Below are positions 36,151-48,482 of a stretch of DNA of 64,000 nucleotides, piece by piece. Position 1 is the stretch's first letter, and each line of letters begins with the position of its first letter. The DNA comes from Humulus lupulus (Eukaryota > Streptophyta > Magnoliopsida > Rosales > Cannabaceae): the NCBI RefSeq assembly GCF_963169125.1, contig NC_084796.1, forward strand, positions 218,822,448 through 218,886,447. Direction: 5' to 3'. The position numbers and the translations under genes are program-made. Under the pieces are notes generated by a model. The model made no database searches. It was not told the DNA's origin and saw only the letters and a program-made list of their open reading frames with translations.

Positions 36151-37535
36151 ATTAATTACAAAACACTCTTCTCTTGATCAAAATATAAGTTTAAAGGTAG
36201 CAAATGATAAAGTAGGTTTAATAGTATTTTAAAGGGTTATTTTATTTAGTTTTTGAGGTTTATTTAGTTATTTTTGTACAGTATGACATTTTATTTCCTA
36301 TGTTTGATGATATTTCAGATTTATGGGAAGTAAGTGATAAATGATCGCGTTTAGCTTCAAAAAGATGGAAATTGTTGAAAAAAAAAAGACATTTGAGCTG
36401 CGATGCTTGGATTTAGAGCCGTGATGTTGTGATTAGACAAAGAGGTCGAACCTTCGAGAAGTCTAGGGTCGCGGCGCTGCCTTTGAGAGTCGCGGCGCTA
36501 TTGGCTAGGGAATTTGAGTTATGGCGTAGGACTATTAGAGCCGCGGCACTTGAGCAGTCAGGGATGAGGCGCATTCCAAATTTTGGACACGGGCCGCGAC
36601 GCCTCATTTTAGAGTCGCGGCGCCTGAGTGGTTAATTCGGAGAAAAGGGCATTTTACGCTGGGCAAAAGCGAGATTTCACATCCAAAGCACAGATTACTA
36701 TTTAATCATCCTTATGAAGATTTAAAAAAAAAAACCCTAAGGAGGAGAGTCAAAGAGCACACTGAGGAGGCAAAGGCTTAGAGATCAACTAGTCTATCAT
36801 TCAATTTCGTTATTTTCTTTTACTTTCTAGATTAGTGATGTTGATATTTTGTTTTATGGATTTTATTATGTTCAGGATGAACTAATTTTTCATTTAGGGT
36901 GTTATTGGATTCTCTTGAAACCTTATGAGTATTTAACGAAGTTTTTATAATTTTTATATTAATATTGTGAATTATTTGTCTTGTGCTTAATACTTGTGAT
37001 TAATGGCCACTAACTGCATGATTTAGATGATTTTTACCTAAGGTTTGAGAAGTGAAGGATAATTATGCTACAGTTAAATAATCGTAGATATATATTAGAC
37101 GAGAGTACCTGTATGATCTGTGTAGCTTAGGGATTATGCATTTAATGCTTGCAATATGTTAGTTTACCACAGAGATGTAGAAGATTGCTTATTGTAGAGA
37201 ATTATAAGTACTAATAAGAATATAATTTATAATTATAATTCGTTATCACAATAGAAATAGGAGTTCTTAAATTCGTATTAGAGAAACATAGGTGGATAGT
37301 TGATGAAGTTAATAACCATTATCCTCAATCCTTTGAATTAATAGTTAATTTGAGCTATCATTTATTCTATTTTATTGTTTTAGTGTTCAGTTTATTAAAT
37401 TCAGAATATATTAATTGTCAATCAATTAGAATTAAAAATTAAGTTTTGGTAATTAATAACAGTCATTGTGGGAACGATACTTTACTTACTAACTTATTAC
37501 TTATAACTTGTTACGATTGCGTGCACTTGCATAGT
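36150..37535 (+). mobile_element. LTR-like non-coding element, plus orientation
   Basis: Inverted partner of 34811-36150, ending GGGAACGATAC (about 37469), then GTGCACTTGCA near 37530. It has a GC-rich block at 36410-36620 with repeated GTCGCGGCGC. Boundaries near 36150 are not resolved. No coding frame. Confidence 0.45.
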
Positions 37536-37639
37536 TCAAAATTATCACAACAGCAAAACAACTCTATATCCTATAGTTATTATTTACACAAACACATATT
37601 CATTGGTCATTTACAATTAGGAAAACTAAATATGATTTA

Positions 37640-38879
37640 AAAAAATGCTTGAAAGCACCACCATTATAAAATTTGAAACTTGAAAGAAAAAAATCATTAA
37701 TTGAACTTAAAAATTGCAATGAAAACGGTCCCTGGAAAAGGTCAAAAGAGTATAACTTTGTCCAACCATACAACAGAATATTTACCAAACTAGTTTAGTT
37801 TCAAAATTTCCACCTTCTGGGTTGTTTTTTGAAATAATTATATGTCCTCAGTAATTGTGCAAAATATGTTAACTTCAAAATTCATAAGTTAATAAAAAAC
37901 AATTGTTACCAAAACAAACAAAAAAAAAGGTTGCTTTATTAAAAAAATTGACATTGTAATTCATTGCAACCATTAATGTTTGGGTGGTCCTCACTCTTTT
38001 CGGTTAAAGAAATTCTATAAAAAAAAGGAGCTAATACAATAGATGAATTGGTTAACATTACAAATGTGTTTTGCTCAGATAGATGTATATTCATTTATAC
38101 CACAAGTTGCGAAGGAGTTCATGACAAACATTGGGGTGCAAAATTATAACAAATTAACTATCACCAATTTCAATTAAAATTAATTTAAATATATCGGGGT
38201 GTAAATTATAGGAACATCAGTGTACACTACATATATTAGAACAAGGAAAGTCGTCTTCCACACCATGTCCTCACAAATGAATTATATTCTAAGAAACCTT
38301 ATTATGCCTTTCAAGAGCATCTTCTAGATTATCAATGTTCACTATAAGATCCTCAAAATTATTCAACACGCATATTTTAATTAATTATGGTGAATAAACC
38401 TAATAAACTCCATAGCACATGCAATTAGCTTCAATAAATTTACAAGTCTAACATATGCGGCTTACGTGTATACAACCAAAATATGGTTACAAGTATCTAC
38501 CGTATAATTGGTACAAAATAAACAACAAATATAAAATGCATCCACCTCACCACTCTTCATCCACCACAATAGAAAAACTAACACTGTTATGAAATATTCA
38601 TTCAGTATTATGCCTAATCAATCACGAAATCATTTACAATGTCCTCCCTAACGCCTTAGTTCACTTCATCTATCATCGTAGTTTGGTTCGAGTTAAATAT
38701 ACTTGATGCAATCTAAACCCGCTCATTCTAATTATCAAACTGGAAAAGATATTAACACAAAAAATACCATAAAATTTAAGATAAAAAAAACTCACACAAA
38801 CTCGAACAAATACAATGAAAACTAACAACAATCTCAATTTCTACTGTCAAATATATGTTTATATATATATATATAAATT
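37640..38879. other. AT-rich stretch, nothing recognised
   Basis: No persuasive open frame, hairpin or repeat apart from A-rich runs and a (TA)n tract near 38860-38875. Confidence 0.5.
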
Positions 38880-41202
38880 AATTATGCTGCCCAAACTTTG
38901 CCATTCGAAAGATAATCAAATCTGCAACATTCCATTAAGTCAATGACAAATATACCACAGTCAAACTCGTTTGGTTGCTGTGGTGACTCAATCATTATCA
39001 CTTTTTTTAAACTTCTTGAAACACCATTGCGCACCATAAATTTTGTGAATATCATTGCAAAGTTCAATATCCAAACACACCAGCCTATTGCAAAGCAAAA
39101 AAAATGACTAATCAACCCCTCCAATAAAACTTTTGTCACAACTTTAAAATAATTAAGTGTGAACAAATACCTACCATTTCATCAACAAGGTGCTCCCCAA
39201 GTGCCTTATTTCACTCAAGAAAAGAGTTTCATATTTGAACTATACAACTAGCAATCGTACTATTAGTCTTAAATATCAACAAGAACCAGTGACATCTCAG
39301 CTCATCATTCACATGAATAAAAATCTATCAAGGTAAAAACATTATCCATTTAACACATACAACAACTTATCTCAAACAACGGTTAAAAAAACAACAAAAC
39401 AATTTTAATAAATAAATATAGATACAAGTACCTCTTTCACAATAGCGAAATCACCCATAAAAAATGACCACATAACATTGGTCCCTTGACCAAGGTGTTG
39501 CCTCTTACTACCCATATATTTGAACTACAGAATAAAAACATTTCCATTACTTATACCAAAGGATTATTAAACAATATATATCTTCCCAAACGATTTACAT
39601 ATACTTATGGTCATTCGAGTTATCAAGAACCATGTTGTTCATAATTCTTTACGACACTCTTTCACTGTTAAAAACTCAGAGAACACATTCAATACATATA
39701 TCGCAATAGTGGGTGTTTCAACAATAAGTAAAACAACAAATTAAAGAAAAGTCTAATTTATATATTCAAGTCTATGATAAATGGAAAATATTTAAACAAA
39801 TATCTCACCTCATCCTTTAGTAATTGTGAAGGACCCAAACATCTAAACATATGTCGTTCCAAATAATTAAATTTTGTCTCTACCACGGGTTCACTAACAT
39901 CACCATAGGAAAACTCAAGAACTTCAAATATTCAATTCTGTCAATAACATTAAATATTCATAAAATATAATATATCTTGCTTCACAAACATCTATGAAGC
40001 ATTACCTATCACCACGGGCGGAGTCAAATATAAATAACTAAATAACGAAACGATGTCACGGTCGATCAAAGGAACCGAAACTATAAAAGAACCAATGTTT
40101 CGCATGTCCCTTCCTATGTTCACATGAGAAATAAGTTTCTTTCTTACACTTCTTGCAACGCTAGAGCCAATATGAAGAGTACCCTTACCATATCACACAT
40201 TTAAAATAATTAAATATGACCGACATAAATTTTAATAAATAAAAACATCATAAACTTACTAATAAATACAATTGTAGAGGGCTATCACAAACCTTCACCA
40301 TACAATTGCCAATAATTTTAGGACTACATCTATGGCCTTCGCTTTCCGCTCCACGAATAATCACATTGTTCCCCAATTACATACATGAGGATAAACACAT
40401 GTCAAGTTACAAGTACAGATGGATAACAAGAAAGTGTTATACAATTTTCATTCCTAATTATTCAGACATATTCAAATTAAGTGCAACTATGACGGTAGCT
40501 TTAACCAAACATTCTCCTGAAAATCTAGATTGTCCAAAGTTTCACCAAATTAAGAGTTACTGCCCAACGGGGTAGAACCTGTCCTACAATGCTTCCAACT
40601 CTTACAAATCTAGAACTATTGTCGCAGAGGGCTGCAGAGTTTCACAAATTATGATATGCATGCGACCACTTTATCTCCTCCTCGCTGCAAACATTGTTCA
40701 TATTGATACTATAGCGAACTCGCAAATCATTATCACACTTACTAGCATGTTCCCCTTTATCTTCGTCCACTCCAAGATCTGATTTTCTCGTACTGAAATG
40801 TTTCCCTTTATCTCCCTCTACCACAACATCTCCTACTCTCATAATGACATGTTCCCCTTCATATCCCTCTACCACAATATTTACTCATCTCCTACGTAGA
40901 TGTTTCCCTTTATCTCCCTCTACCAAATCCTCTGGTACACTCAACCTTTCAATCTCCGCGTCCTTCTCCAAACAAGTGCCTGGAGATTTAGATACAACAC
41001 CTCTCACGTAACCAAGGGCTCTCAGCATTATTCCCATTAGTTCCTTAGTTGATGCTCTCTACTCCTCGTCACTCCAATTAATTGCTTTCACAACCATGTT
41101 CAGCTTCATCTCTTGTGACCTCACTCTCTCATCCATTTCCTTGCAGTCCTGCTTTAATCTTTGCACCTTCTTTGTCAAGCAATTTAATATGTTCGCTTCC
41201 AT
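38880..41202 (-). pseudogene. Ulp1-type (C48) cysteine protease gene, decayed
   Basis: Reads minus. The first exon begins at ATG 41202 (MEANILNCLTKKVQRLKQD), coiled-coil-like, with a stop about 45 codons in. It holds a tandem VEGDKGKH / VEGYEGEH / VEGDKGKH repeat (about 40920-40750). Weak exon-like pieces follow near 40060-40160 and 39830-39900. The protease core is recognisable from VNDELRCHWFLLIF (catalytic His codon 39291-39289) and QQPNEFDCGIFVIDLMECC (catalytic Cys codon 38959-38957). Ulp1 proteases cleave SUMO; plant genomes carry many transposon-borne copies. Several stops and unclear exon joins mark it as dead. The exon structure is only partly resolved. Confidence 0.65.
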
Positions 41203-42910
41203 CCTTATAACTACAATCAAATACGTATTATCATAAATAAATAAAAATTCAAATCAATGATTCTGAAATAAATATATTAGTGTTCAAAGTTAATTTATAA
41301 AATCCACATACTTGTAACTAGTTACCTCATCCTATATAAACATACATTTCAAAAATAAAAACAAAACAAAAATCACACTTATAAGAAATTTTCAGTACTT
41401 TTTTACAATAAACGCTATAAAATTCTTCACTACACAAAATAAATTCCTCATTTCATTATCTTCAAAAGATCATTTGCAACAACAAAGTACAAATACTGGG
41501 TTTTATTTCTACAAAATTCAACGAAATAATTAAACAGAATTCATTAATAATACTCTACTGTCAGCAATGTTTGTTACGTCTAAAACAATGTGAAATCAAA
41601 TGCAGAAGAGGCAATGGAAAATATTTACCCCACCCTACTTACAAATTGCCTTCCAATATGGAATGAAATAGAAACACTAACGTTTACTCTAGTACAAGTT
41701 CAAATTATTTCAACCACTATCACCATTGTGGAACCAAATACTAAAATCGTACATATAAAATCAGATAAGCAGCTTATCAAACCACAGTGGTAGCCTTTTA
41801 AAACAGAAACGAAGATTATGAAGTGAGAAATTCATTATCGCGTAACAGGAACCAAGCTCGATAGGGAAAAATGAAGAATAGGGACACCCCAAACAAGCTT
41901 CTTCTGCTTCACTAACCCCAAATTATGAAACTTCTTTCTTCACTAACCACACCATTGTCATTCTTCTGCCAGACACTAACAGCAATTACTCAAAAGTTGA
42001 GAGCAATTTTCAGCTATCAGTTGGGTTTCATGATTGATTAACTTGTGTGACTAGAAGATTTTGTAATTCCAGTCCAGTAATACACCGCAACCCCCCCCCC
42101 CCCCCCCCAACCACAAATACTTCTTCTACCTTCACTAACCAGACCACTTTTCCTCTCCATCGGTCCATCCTTTGCCGAACACTAACTAACCATCTCTGTT
42201 CGCCTCCCATGGGTCAAAACTCTTTCATCGTCCTCATCTGCTCCATAAACCAGTTCAGCCTTTTCTTCCAAGGAAACAACCAACTTGTTTGTACCTTCAA
42301 AATTAGGGTTCCTAAATCAACATCAGACCATTTGCCTGCTCATTTATCCCCTTTAAAGCCACTTTTGATTACCCATTAAAAACATAATTTGTCACCCATA
42401 TAAAATTCGTCTTTTCTTTTAGTAATATTGTGATGTATATATAGTAAAGAATACAATGAATATTTTTAGATCATATATTATTTTAAATACTTTTTAAATA
42501 GAAGTGTCATTAAGAAATAATTATAGTAAGAAATACTACTAAATATAATTAATTAGGAATATGCGTACTTATATTTTTTATTATTATATATATTTTTACC
42601 ATTTATTTCTTTTTATTGTGTCTCTCCTTTTATTACTAATGAATAGTTTTGTAACACACCTACACTTAATAAAATTAATATATAATATATTTTTTATTAT
42701 GTATATTTCTAAAATTATTTACTTTTATTTTTTTATATTAATCGATTGGTATTGAGTGGATTAACCCAATTGTTTTCAAAGGATATTGAGATTGTGATAA
42801 ATATGGATTTTATTTATATTAATAACTAGCCTAATTTTTTTAAAGTACGGGTCGATAATGTGATAACGATGATTGATTACATATCATGTGGAAATGTTTA
42901 TATCTATATA
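41203..42910. other. AT-rich stretch with an 18-base C run, no gene seen
   Basis: The C run is at 42091-42108. Open frames over it on both strands are proline/threonine or glycine artefacts. May hold the promoter of the Ulp1-like gene, but no motif decides this. Confidence 0.5.
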
Positions 42911-44214
42911 TCTCTTCTATATAAAAAGTGTGTAGATAACAAGAATTATTGGTTTTAACAGTTTCTTTTGTTAACTTTAATTGAATATTCTAAATATTTA
43001 ACGGGATATACTTTTAAAACCAATTAAAATAAATATTTATTAATTATATTAATATAAATATTATAAAATATCATTAGATATTTATTAATTATATTAATAT
43101 AAATTCAAATGTTATATAATATCATTATTATAATAATATTTAATATTAGACTAGATATAAATTCAAATATTATAAAATATTATTATAATAATATTTAATG
43201 TAAAATTAGATATTTAATAATTATATTAATATAAATTCACATCTTATAAAATATTATTATTATAATAATGTATAATACATAATAAATACATTATATATAA
43301 GTTTCGTGTGTGTACAAATAGTATAACTGTGTAACTAAATAAGAAATTAGAATAACATTTATCTTCTACCAAGAATAAAGAATTTTCTTCACTGATCATT
43401 GAGTGTGATTTGAATAAACATGAATGTTTTGTACCTTAAATAGGGTAGTATGTGATCAGAGATATCAAGATTCACGTGCGAAGGGATAAGCGAAAGGAAA
43501 GGCATACTCACAAAGCTACTTCGTTCCTGGTATAAGAAAGAAAGTAGAGCTAGGCTTCAGTGAGTGAACGAGATGAGGATCGAGGCAGTTCCCCCATGGT
43601 AGGTGCTTTCTTCGCAAGTATGTCTGTTGATGGTGTTGTGTCCTATCTGCTCAAGAAATACAATCGATTCCTTTATTTAAGTGGTTCTCGCTTCTCCTTG
43701 TTCCTGTTCCTAACTCCTCCCCGAGTAGTTCCCAATGTTTGTCACTTTCCATACTTCATGGGTGCAACATCAAAAAATTCGCTCATGATCAAGTTACAAC
43801 CTAAGATCTATGACCATATTATGTTAACTGTTCATATTTCGTTTATTCCATCGGTATGCTTCCAGGTACCTGTAATTGTGATCCGTTTTCCAGAACTAAG
43901 GGGTCTTTCTATGGAAACCTTCACAAACAATCGTCGTTTTTTTATGGTTTTTCTGCTTCTCACAGCCGCTCTTTTCACACCTCTGGATATCTAGTGCCAA
44001 ATCGTCGCCAAGGTTATGGTATTATTTTTTAAAAAAAATCATAAACAATGTTTCGGTTTAATTTTTCTTTTAATATGTTTATGTCATTCTTTGATATATA
44101 ATATTATTTATTTATTTAAAATTTATGTGACAATCATAAAAACTTAATAAAAATAATTAAATTTTTTTTTAAATGAAACTAAGCAAGCGTGCATTGCACG
44201 CTGCTTGCACCAAG
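42911..44214 (+). mobile_element. Helitron-like element, copy 1, carrying mitochondrial DNA
   Basis: Starts TCTCTTCTATATAAAAAG after an A. A strong hairpin, GCGTGCATTGCACGC (44187-44201), lies 13 bases before CAAG (44214), followed by T. TC start, 3' hairpin, near-CTRR end and A/T target match plant Helitrons, though CAAG is not canonical. The body is AT-rich. Its two ends match one continuous stretch at 60960-61668, with 43458-44020 as an extra insert. No Rep/helicase, so non-autonomous. Confidence 0.55.
43458..44020 (+). pseudogene. mttB: Nuclear mitochondrial insertion with mttB (TatC-like) fragment
   Basis: Composition shifts from AT-rich to balanced. From about 43647 the frame reads KKYNRFLYLSG, VVPNV, then LMIKLQPKIYDHIMLTV and FQVPVIVIR, ending ETFTNNRRFFMVFLLLTAAL and TPLDI before TAG at 43992. 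I recognise this as the C-terminal half of plant mitochondrial mttB (orfX), the TatC-like translocase subunit of the inner membrane. The stop stands where the family has Trp. The N-terminal third is missing or replaced. The 43458-43640 part looks organellar too but I cannot name it. Absent from the paralogue at 60960-61668, so it is a discrete insertion. Confidence 0.75.
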
Positions 44215-44241
44215 TATAAAAAAAATAGGGAATTTCCACTA

Positions 44242-44246
44242 TATAC
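44242..44246. repeat. Target site duplication of element B, left copy (TATAC)
   Basis: TATAC precedes TGTTGACGCC and recurs at 56409-56413. Confidence 0.9.
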
Positions 44247-45042
44247 TGTTGACGCCATTTTTCCTCAACCGTGAAAGAAGAGCACGTAAACAACAAACAG
44301 TGATGGCCAATATAAATATGATAATACAAAACACAATTTTTACGTGGTTCAGCAGTTAAATCTGCCTAGTCCACGAGTCTTTTTTATTAAACTCAAGATG
44401 ATCTCTGAAAATTCTTCAAGTATGAATTCTTCAGAGATTTCTCTCAAGATTCAGGGATTCGGTCCCTTACAATGGCGCATGACCTCTCTATTTATAGAGA
44501 AGATTGCAGAATACTATCCCACATATTTTGGGTAGTTACTCTTTTTGTGCAAATAAATCAAATGTCCTTAAATGCCTGTAATCCGATATAAAAGGAAACG
44601 TCCCCTGAAGACCAGGGGGCGTATAACTAATCAAATAATATCCCATGATTTTAGGGGATTTACAGTAATAAATGTAGACCACGTCTCTTATAGACAACAC
44701 TTTAAGATATTCAAGGTTATTATCATATATCACCAAGGCCTTATTCTTCCAGGTCTCACATCAACTTTCGAGCTAATAACATCTCCCGAGGTCACATGGC
44801 TTTCGAGATCGTACGCGCGTCAGGCTCGGAACCCATGATCCGAGGTCATCCCTGAGGACAGATGCATCTCGGGAGCTACCCTTCGAGATCGTGTGGATTT
44901 CGAGGCCACCATATTCGAAGTCATCTCAGCTTTGCAGGCTCGATGTCTAGTCTTGGAACATACTTCAGACTTTACGAGTTCATTCGCTGCGAATCCAGCT
45001 TTCGAGGTCACATTTATCATGGCTCGAAATCTGGGTATAACA
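44247..45042 (-). repeat. 3' LTR of element B
   Basis: 796 bp, direct copy of 55613-56408. TATA box on the minus strand at 44488-44496. Confidence 0.95.
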
Positions 45043-45054
45043 TCTTGCCCCCTC
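45043..45054 (-). other. Polypurine tract of element B
   Basis: The minus strand reads GAGGGGGCAAGA immediately before the 3' LTR, identical to element A. Confidence 0.8.
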
Positions 45055-45523
45055 AAAAGTATTTGTTCGAATCCTAAGAGAAGGAAACTTTTGAACTACT
45101 TTCTTCGAGAACCGTACCGTCACACACTTGAGAATGGACACGCATCAGTTGGATATTGCTCATTTATGGTACTTGAGTACCTTGGAAACCTGCCCACGAT
45201 CATTCGTCTGCCACCTTTTTGGTACCATCATGTCATCAACCCCTGACCGTTGGATTTCATGAGGATTCTGGCCAATGGCCCAGATTAATCCTTTTTTTCA
45301 CTTTTCTCCCTTCATATATTCAAGGTCTTCTTCTTCCTCTTATTTTACACGCATCAGAAACAAAAAAGGAAGGGACGAAACCAGAGGCCATCCTAGAGAA
45401 CTTCTTTCTTGTGCATGTTCTCTCAGCCGAAAAAACAAAGGACCTCCGGTTTGTTCGAATCTGTGAGCTCATATTTGCAGCCTCTCCTTCAGTCAGCAAT
45501 TTCTCTGCAATCGCCATTATTGT

Positions 45524-45847
45524 GTAAGTGTCCAATCTTTGTTTTCTGGGTTTTAAAATTTTAAAAGACGTTTCTTGTACACCAAGATATCGGGTATAAA
45601 ACCTTGGCCTTGACAAATGAACGATACCCAAGGTTACCTTTTCTGGTCATCCGCCACTCTTTTTCCCCTGATTTTCGGGATTTTCAAAAAAAATTGTCCA
45701 CTCTCCTCCCTTTCTCGTGGAACGCATGTTCTAACTCTTTAATAAGGGTCTTAGTATCGAGCTTGTTTTGTTCCTAAACTCCGAGCTTGTCTTGTCAAGC
45801 TCGTAATTTTGCATGCATGACCCTCACCATTTTTTCTTTCTCGCTAG
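45524..45847 (+). other. Leader intron of the element B antisense gene
   Basis: GTAAGT at 45524 and CTCGCTAG ending at 45847, directly before ATG 45848. A TATA-like CATATATTC lies at about 45312-45320, so a short untranslated first exon at about 45345-45523 is inferred. The matching intron in A is 13680-13162. Confidence 0.6.
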
Positions 45848-48482
45848 ATGTCACAGAATCTGGAAAGACGGTGGGGGTCGTTGCTGGCAATCCCTTATTC
45901 GCCCAAAACCCCGAGCCCGGAATCGCTGTTTGCTCGAAATCAACGTCGAATTCGCGAGTACGATCTCGCCCGCGAACGGGAGGACATTCGAACTCATTAC
46001 CGCCACCAAATTGACGAGGTCATAGAGAAGAAGAGGAGGACCCTTCGAGAGGCTATTTACCCAGAATCCAATTTAGGGCCCAGGTCGATCCCACTCGACC
46101 CTAAACTGACAGTGACTGTTGCGTACAGCCCGGGAGAGCTCCAATTTTCACTTATGGGGGAGCCTTCTACCTCGTAACCGAGGAGAGAAATCTTCGAGGC
46201 CGAGAACTATTGGAGCTCGGTTACCTCGACAAGTCAGATAACTGAAATTCTGGCCCTCCATGGCCTCAGGTTGTCAAGTTCCTTGAAGTGTCGAGCTCCA
46301 GCCGCTCACGAACGAAGCTGTTACGCCCCCGGGGACCGTGACAACAGGCTGAGATACGCGGCATGGAGCCAGGAACACATGAAGGCAGGGGCGCTGTTGC
46401 CTTTGAAGCCTTTTTTCAAGGACTTCACGGATTTTGTTGGGTTGGCTCCGTTCCAGCTCAACACCAATTCTTACAGGGTTCTGTCTGCCCTGAGGTCGCT
46501 ATACCACGAGCTGAAGTGGACGGGGCCTTCACCGCAAGAGATTTTATATCTCTTTTGTCTGAAAAGCAATCCCTCCCGAGCTCGGGGAGGAGATGGATTT
46601 TATTACCTTTCGAGCTATCCCAAAGAAAAAAAGGTATTTGAGGACCTTCCCATTCACCCACCTGATTTTAAGAAAGCCTTCTTCTGGACAGACGGCTTGT
46701 CTCCGTCTCGATGCTACTCATTTCAGGCGGATTCGTAAGTATTCCAACCTTTTTTTTTTATCTCTATGCTCGGGATTTTAGCTGTAAGATCCGTACTTAG
46801 TTAAAATGTGTCTTGCTTTCCAGCCAATTTTCAACGTCCTACTCCTGACGAGGCCTTTTACATGAGGATAAACTCCGAGATTGCGAACTTTTGGGAGAGG
46901 GCCAGTCCACCTTTGACTGGTCCAATAAAAAGTATGAACATTGGGAGCAGGTGCCTTTTCCCACAGGCATCCTCCCTCCGAGGAGAGAGGTGAGGCCCCC
47001 ACCTCCAGTCTGCAGAAGGAGTCCGCCATCGGGGAATGAGGCTAATTATGAAGCCTCGAGCTCAGACTCAGATGAAGAAGGTAAAGTCATCCTTAGCTCG
47101 AGAATGTGGTCCCCTACCTTACTAAAATATAAACCCGATAGGTTAGTCTTGTGCCCAGACGATAGGGACCACTTCTATATTTGGACTTGGGTAGACGACC
47201 GAGTTCATAGGTTTGATAGTTGGCTCGGGAAGTATGACTCCATGTATAGTCTGAATGAAGTGTGGGACAGGATAGCTGTCCAATATGGGACAAACGACTA
47301 TAGGGACCTTTCGAGGTTGACGTCCACCTATAGGGAAGGTACTCCCCCCCGCCTCTTCTGAAGATGGGGGAATTTCATGGTCCCCGAGCTCTAGTTCGGG
47401 GGAGATTTCCAGTTAGGTCTTTCTTTACTTGGTTTTTTATTTTTTATTTTCCAAGCTTATTATCATTATGTCTAACTTCGATTGGAACTGTGCAGGTGCC
47501 ATGGATCCCGATCTCGACGTTGTGCTTTTTAGTGATGAGGGAGCTGGAGCTCAGAAGAGTAAACGCCCGAGAGCCTCGCGGAGGTCCGACCGACCATCCA
47601 AGGTCCCCAGACGCCTCAAGAAGACCCCAACGGCTCAGGCTACTGCGAGCACAACCGAGGAGCCGATTGTCCAGGTTGATGCGTCTGGTTCAACCGCGCC
47701 CGTCTCGCTTCCTCCGACCGACACTCAAATAACAGTCGGCTGGCCCCCGAAGAAACCTCCTGTCTCCAAGGTTCAACTGCCGACGGCCCGACCTCATATT
47801 GAGGAGTTCGTGCTTGACGGCGCCGCTGGGACCCAAGGGGTTGTGCTTAGCTCGGACGTCCTCTCTCGAGTGGGTCAGAGTTTTTCAGGCTTCGGCGCCG
47901 ACCATTAGGACCTTGTGCACAAGGCCTCGGACTGTAATACTCTTTATGATAAGAGTATTGAACTCACTGCCGTGGTAGCCTTCGCAACTCTCCTTTAACT
48001 ATTTGTGTCTCAGCTCGCGATCTAATTCGTTCTTTGTATTTCAGGCCCTTGTCGTTTCAGCACAACTTAATTATAAGCTGACCAACGAGGTGCACACGAG
48101 TATGTCTCTGGCCCAAGAGTCGAGGGATCTCCAGCTTAAGATGGTTGATGAACTCAAGGACTCGAAGACCGAACTTGAGAAAGTGAAGACCCATCTTGCG
48201 GAGCTGGATAAGACGAAAGCTGAGCTTGAACAGGCGAAGACTCGTCTTGCCGAGCTAGAGAAGGCTAACGCTAAGCTCGAAGAGGAGAAAGATGTTGACA
48301 ATGCCAACCTCGATACCAGCTTCCTGGGTCCTCTCGAGGCCAAGTATGTAGAGCGGTGGAGTGCCCGTCTTGAGGCGAGTGAAGCTGCTCGAGAGGCTGC
48401 TCAGAAGGATAGTCATGCTCTTCCTCCTGGAGGGTCTAGTGTCGTTGACGCCGGAAAAGACAAGGGAATTGCTCCTTCTTGA
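45848..48482 (+). pseudogene. Antisense multi-exon gene of element B (gypsy-type transposon domain plus coiled coil)
   Basis: Opposite to gag-pol. Inferred exons: 45848-46734, 46824-47080, 47334-47411, 47496-47974 and 48045-48482; introns are 89, 253, 84 and 70 bp, all GT-AG. Exon 1 carries the PF04195-like core (NTNSYRVLSALRSLYHELKW, then KVFEDLPIHPP and FFWTDG). Exons 2 and 3 are acidic and serine-rich. Exon 4 is basic then proline-rich. Exon 5 is a Leu/Glu/Lys coiled coil (about 48090-48290) with an Ala/Glu tail ending KGIAPS. Defects: TAA after residue 109 (46175-46177), an extra base before the first donor, a 61-bp deletion relative to A in exon 2, and TAG at 47906-47908. Role unknown; perhaps a structural or host-interaction protein of the element. 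Confidence 0.78.

Noticed and set aside
42028..42379. Open frames across the C run on both strands
   Set aside because: Proline and glycine runs come from the homopolymer; no start context or homology.
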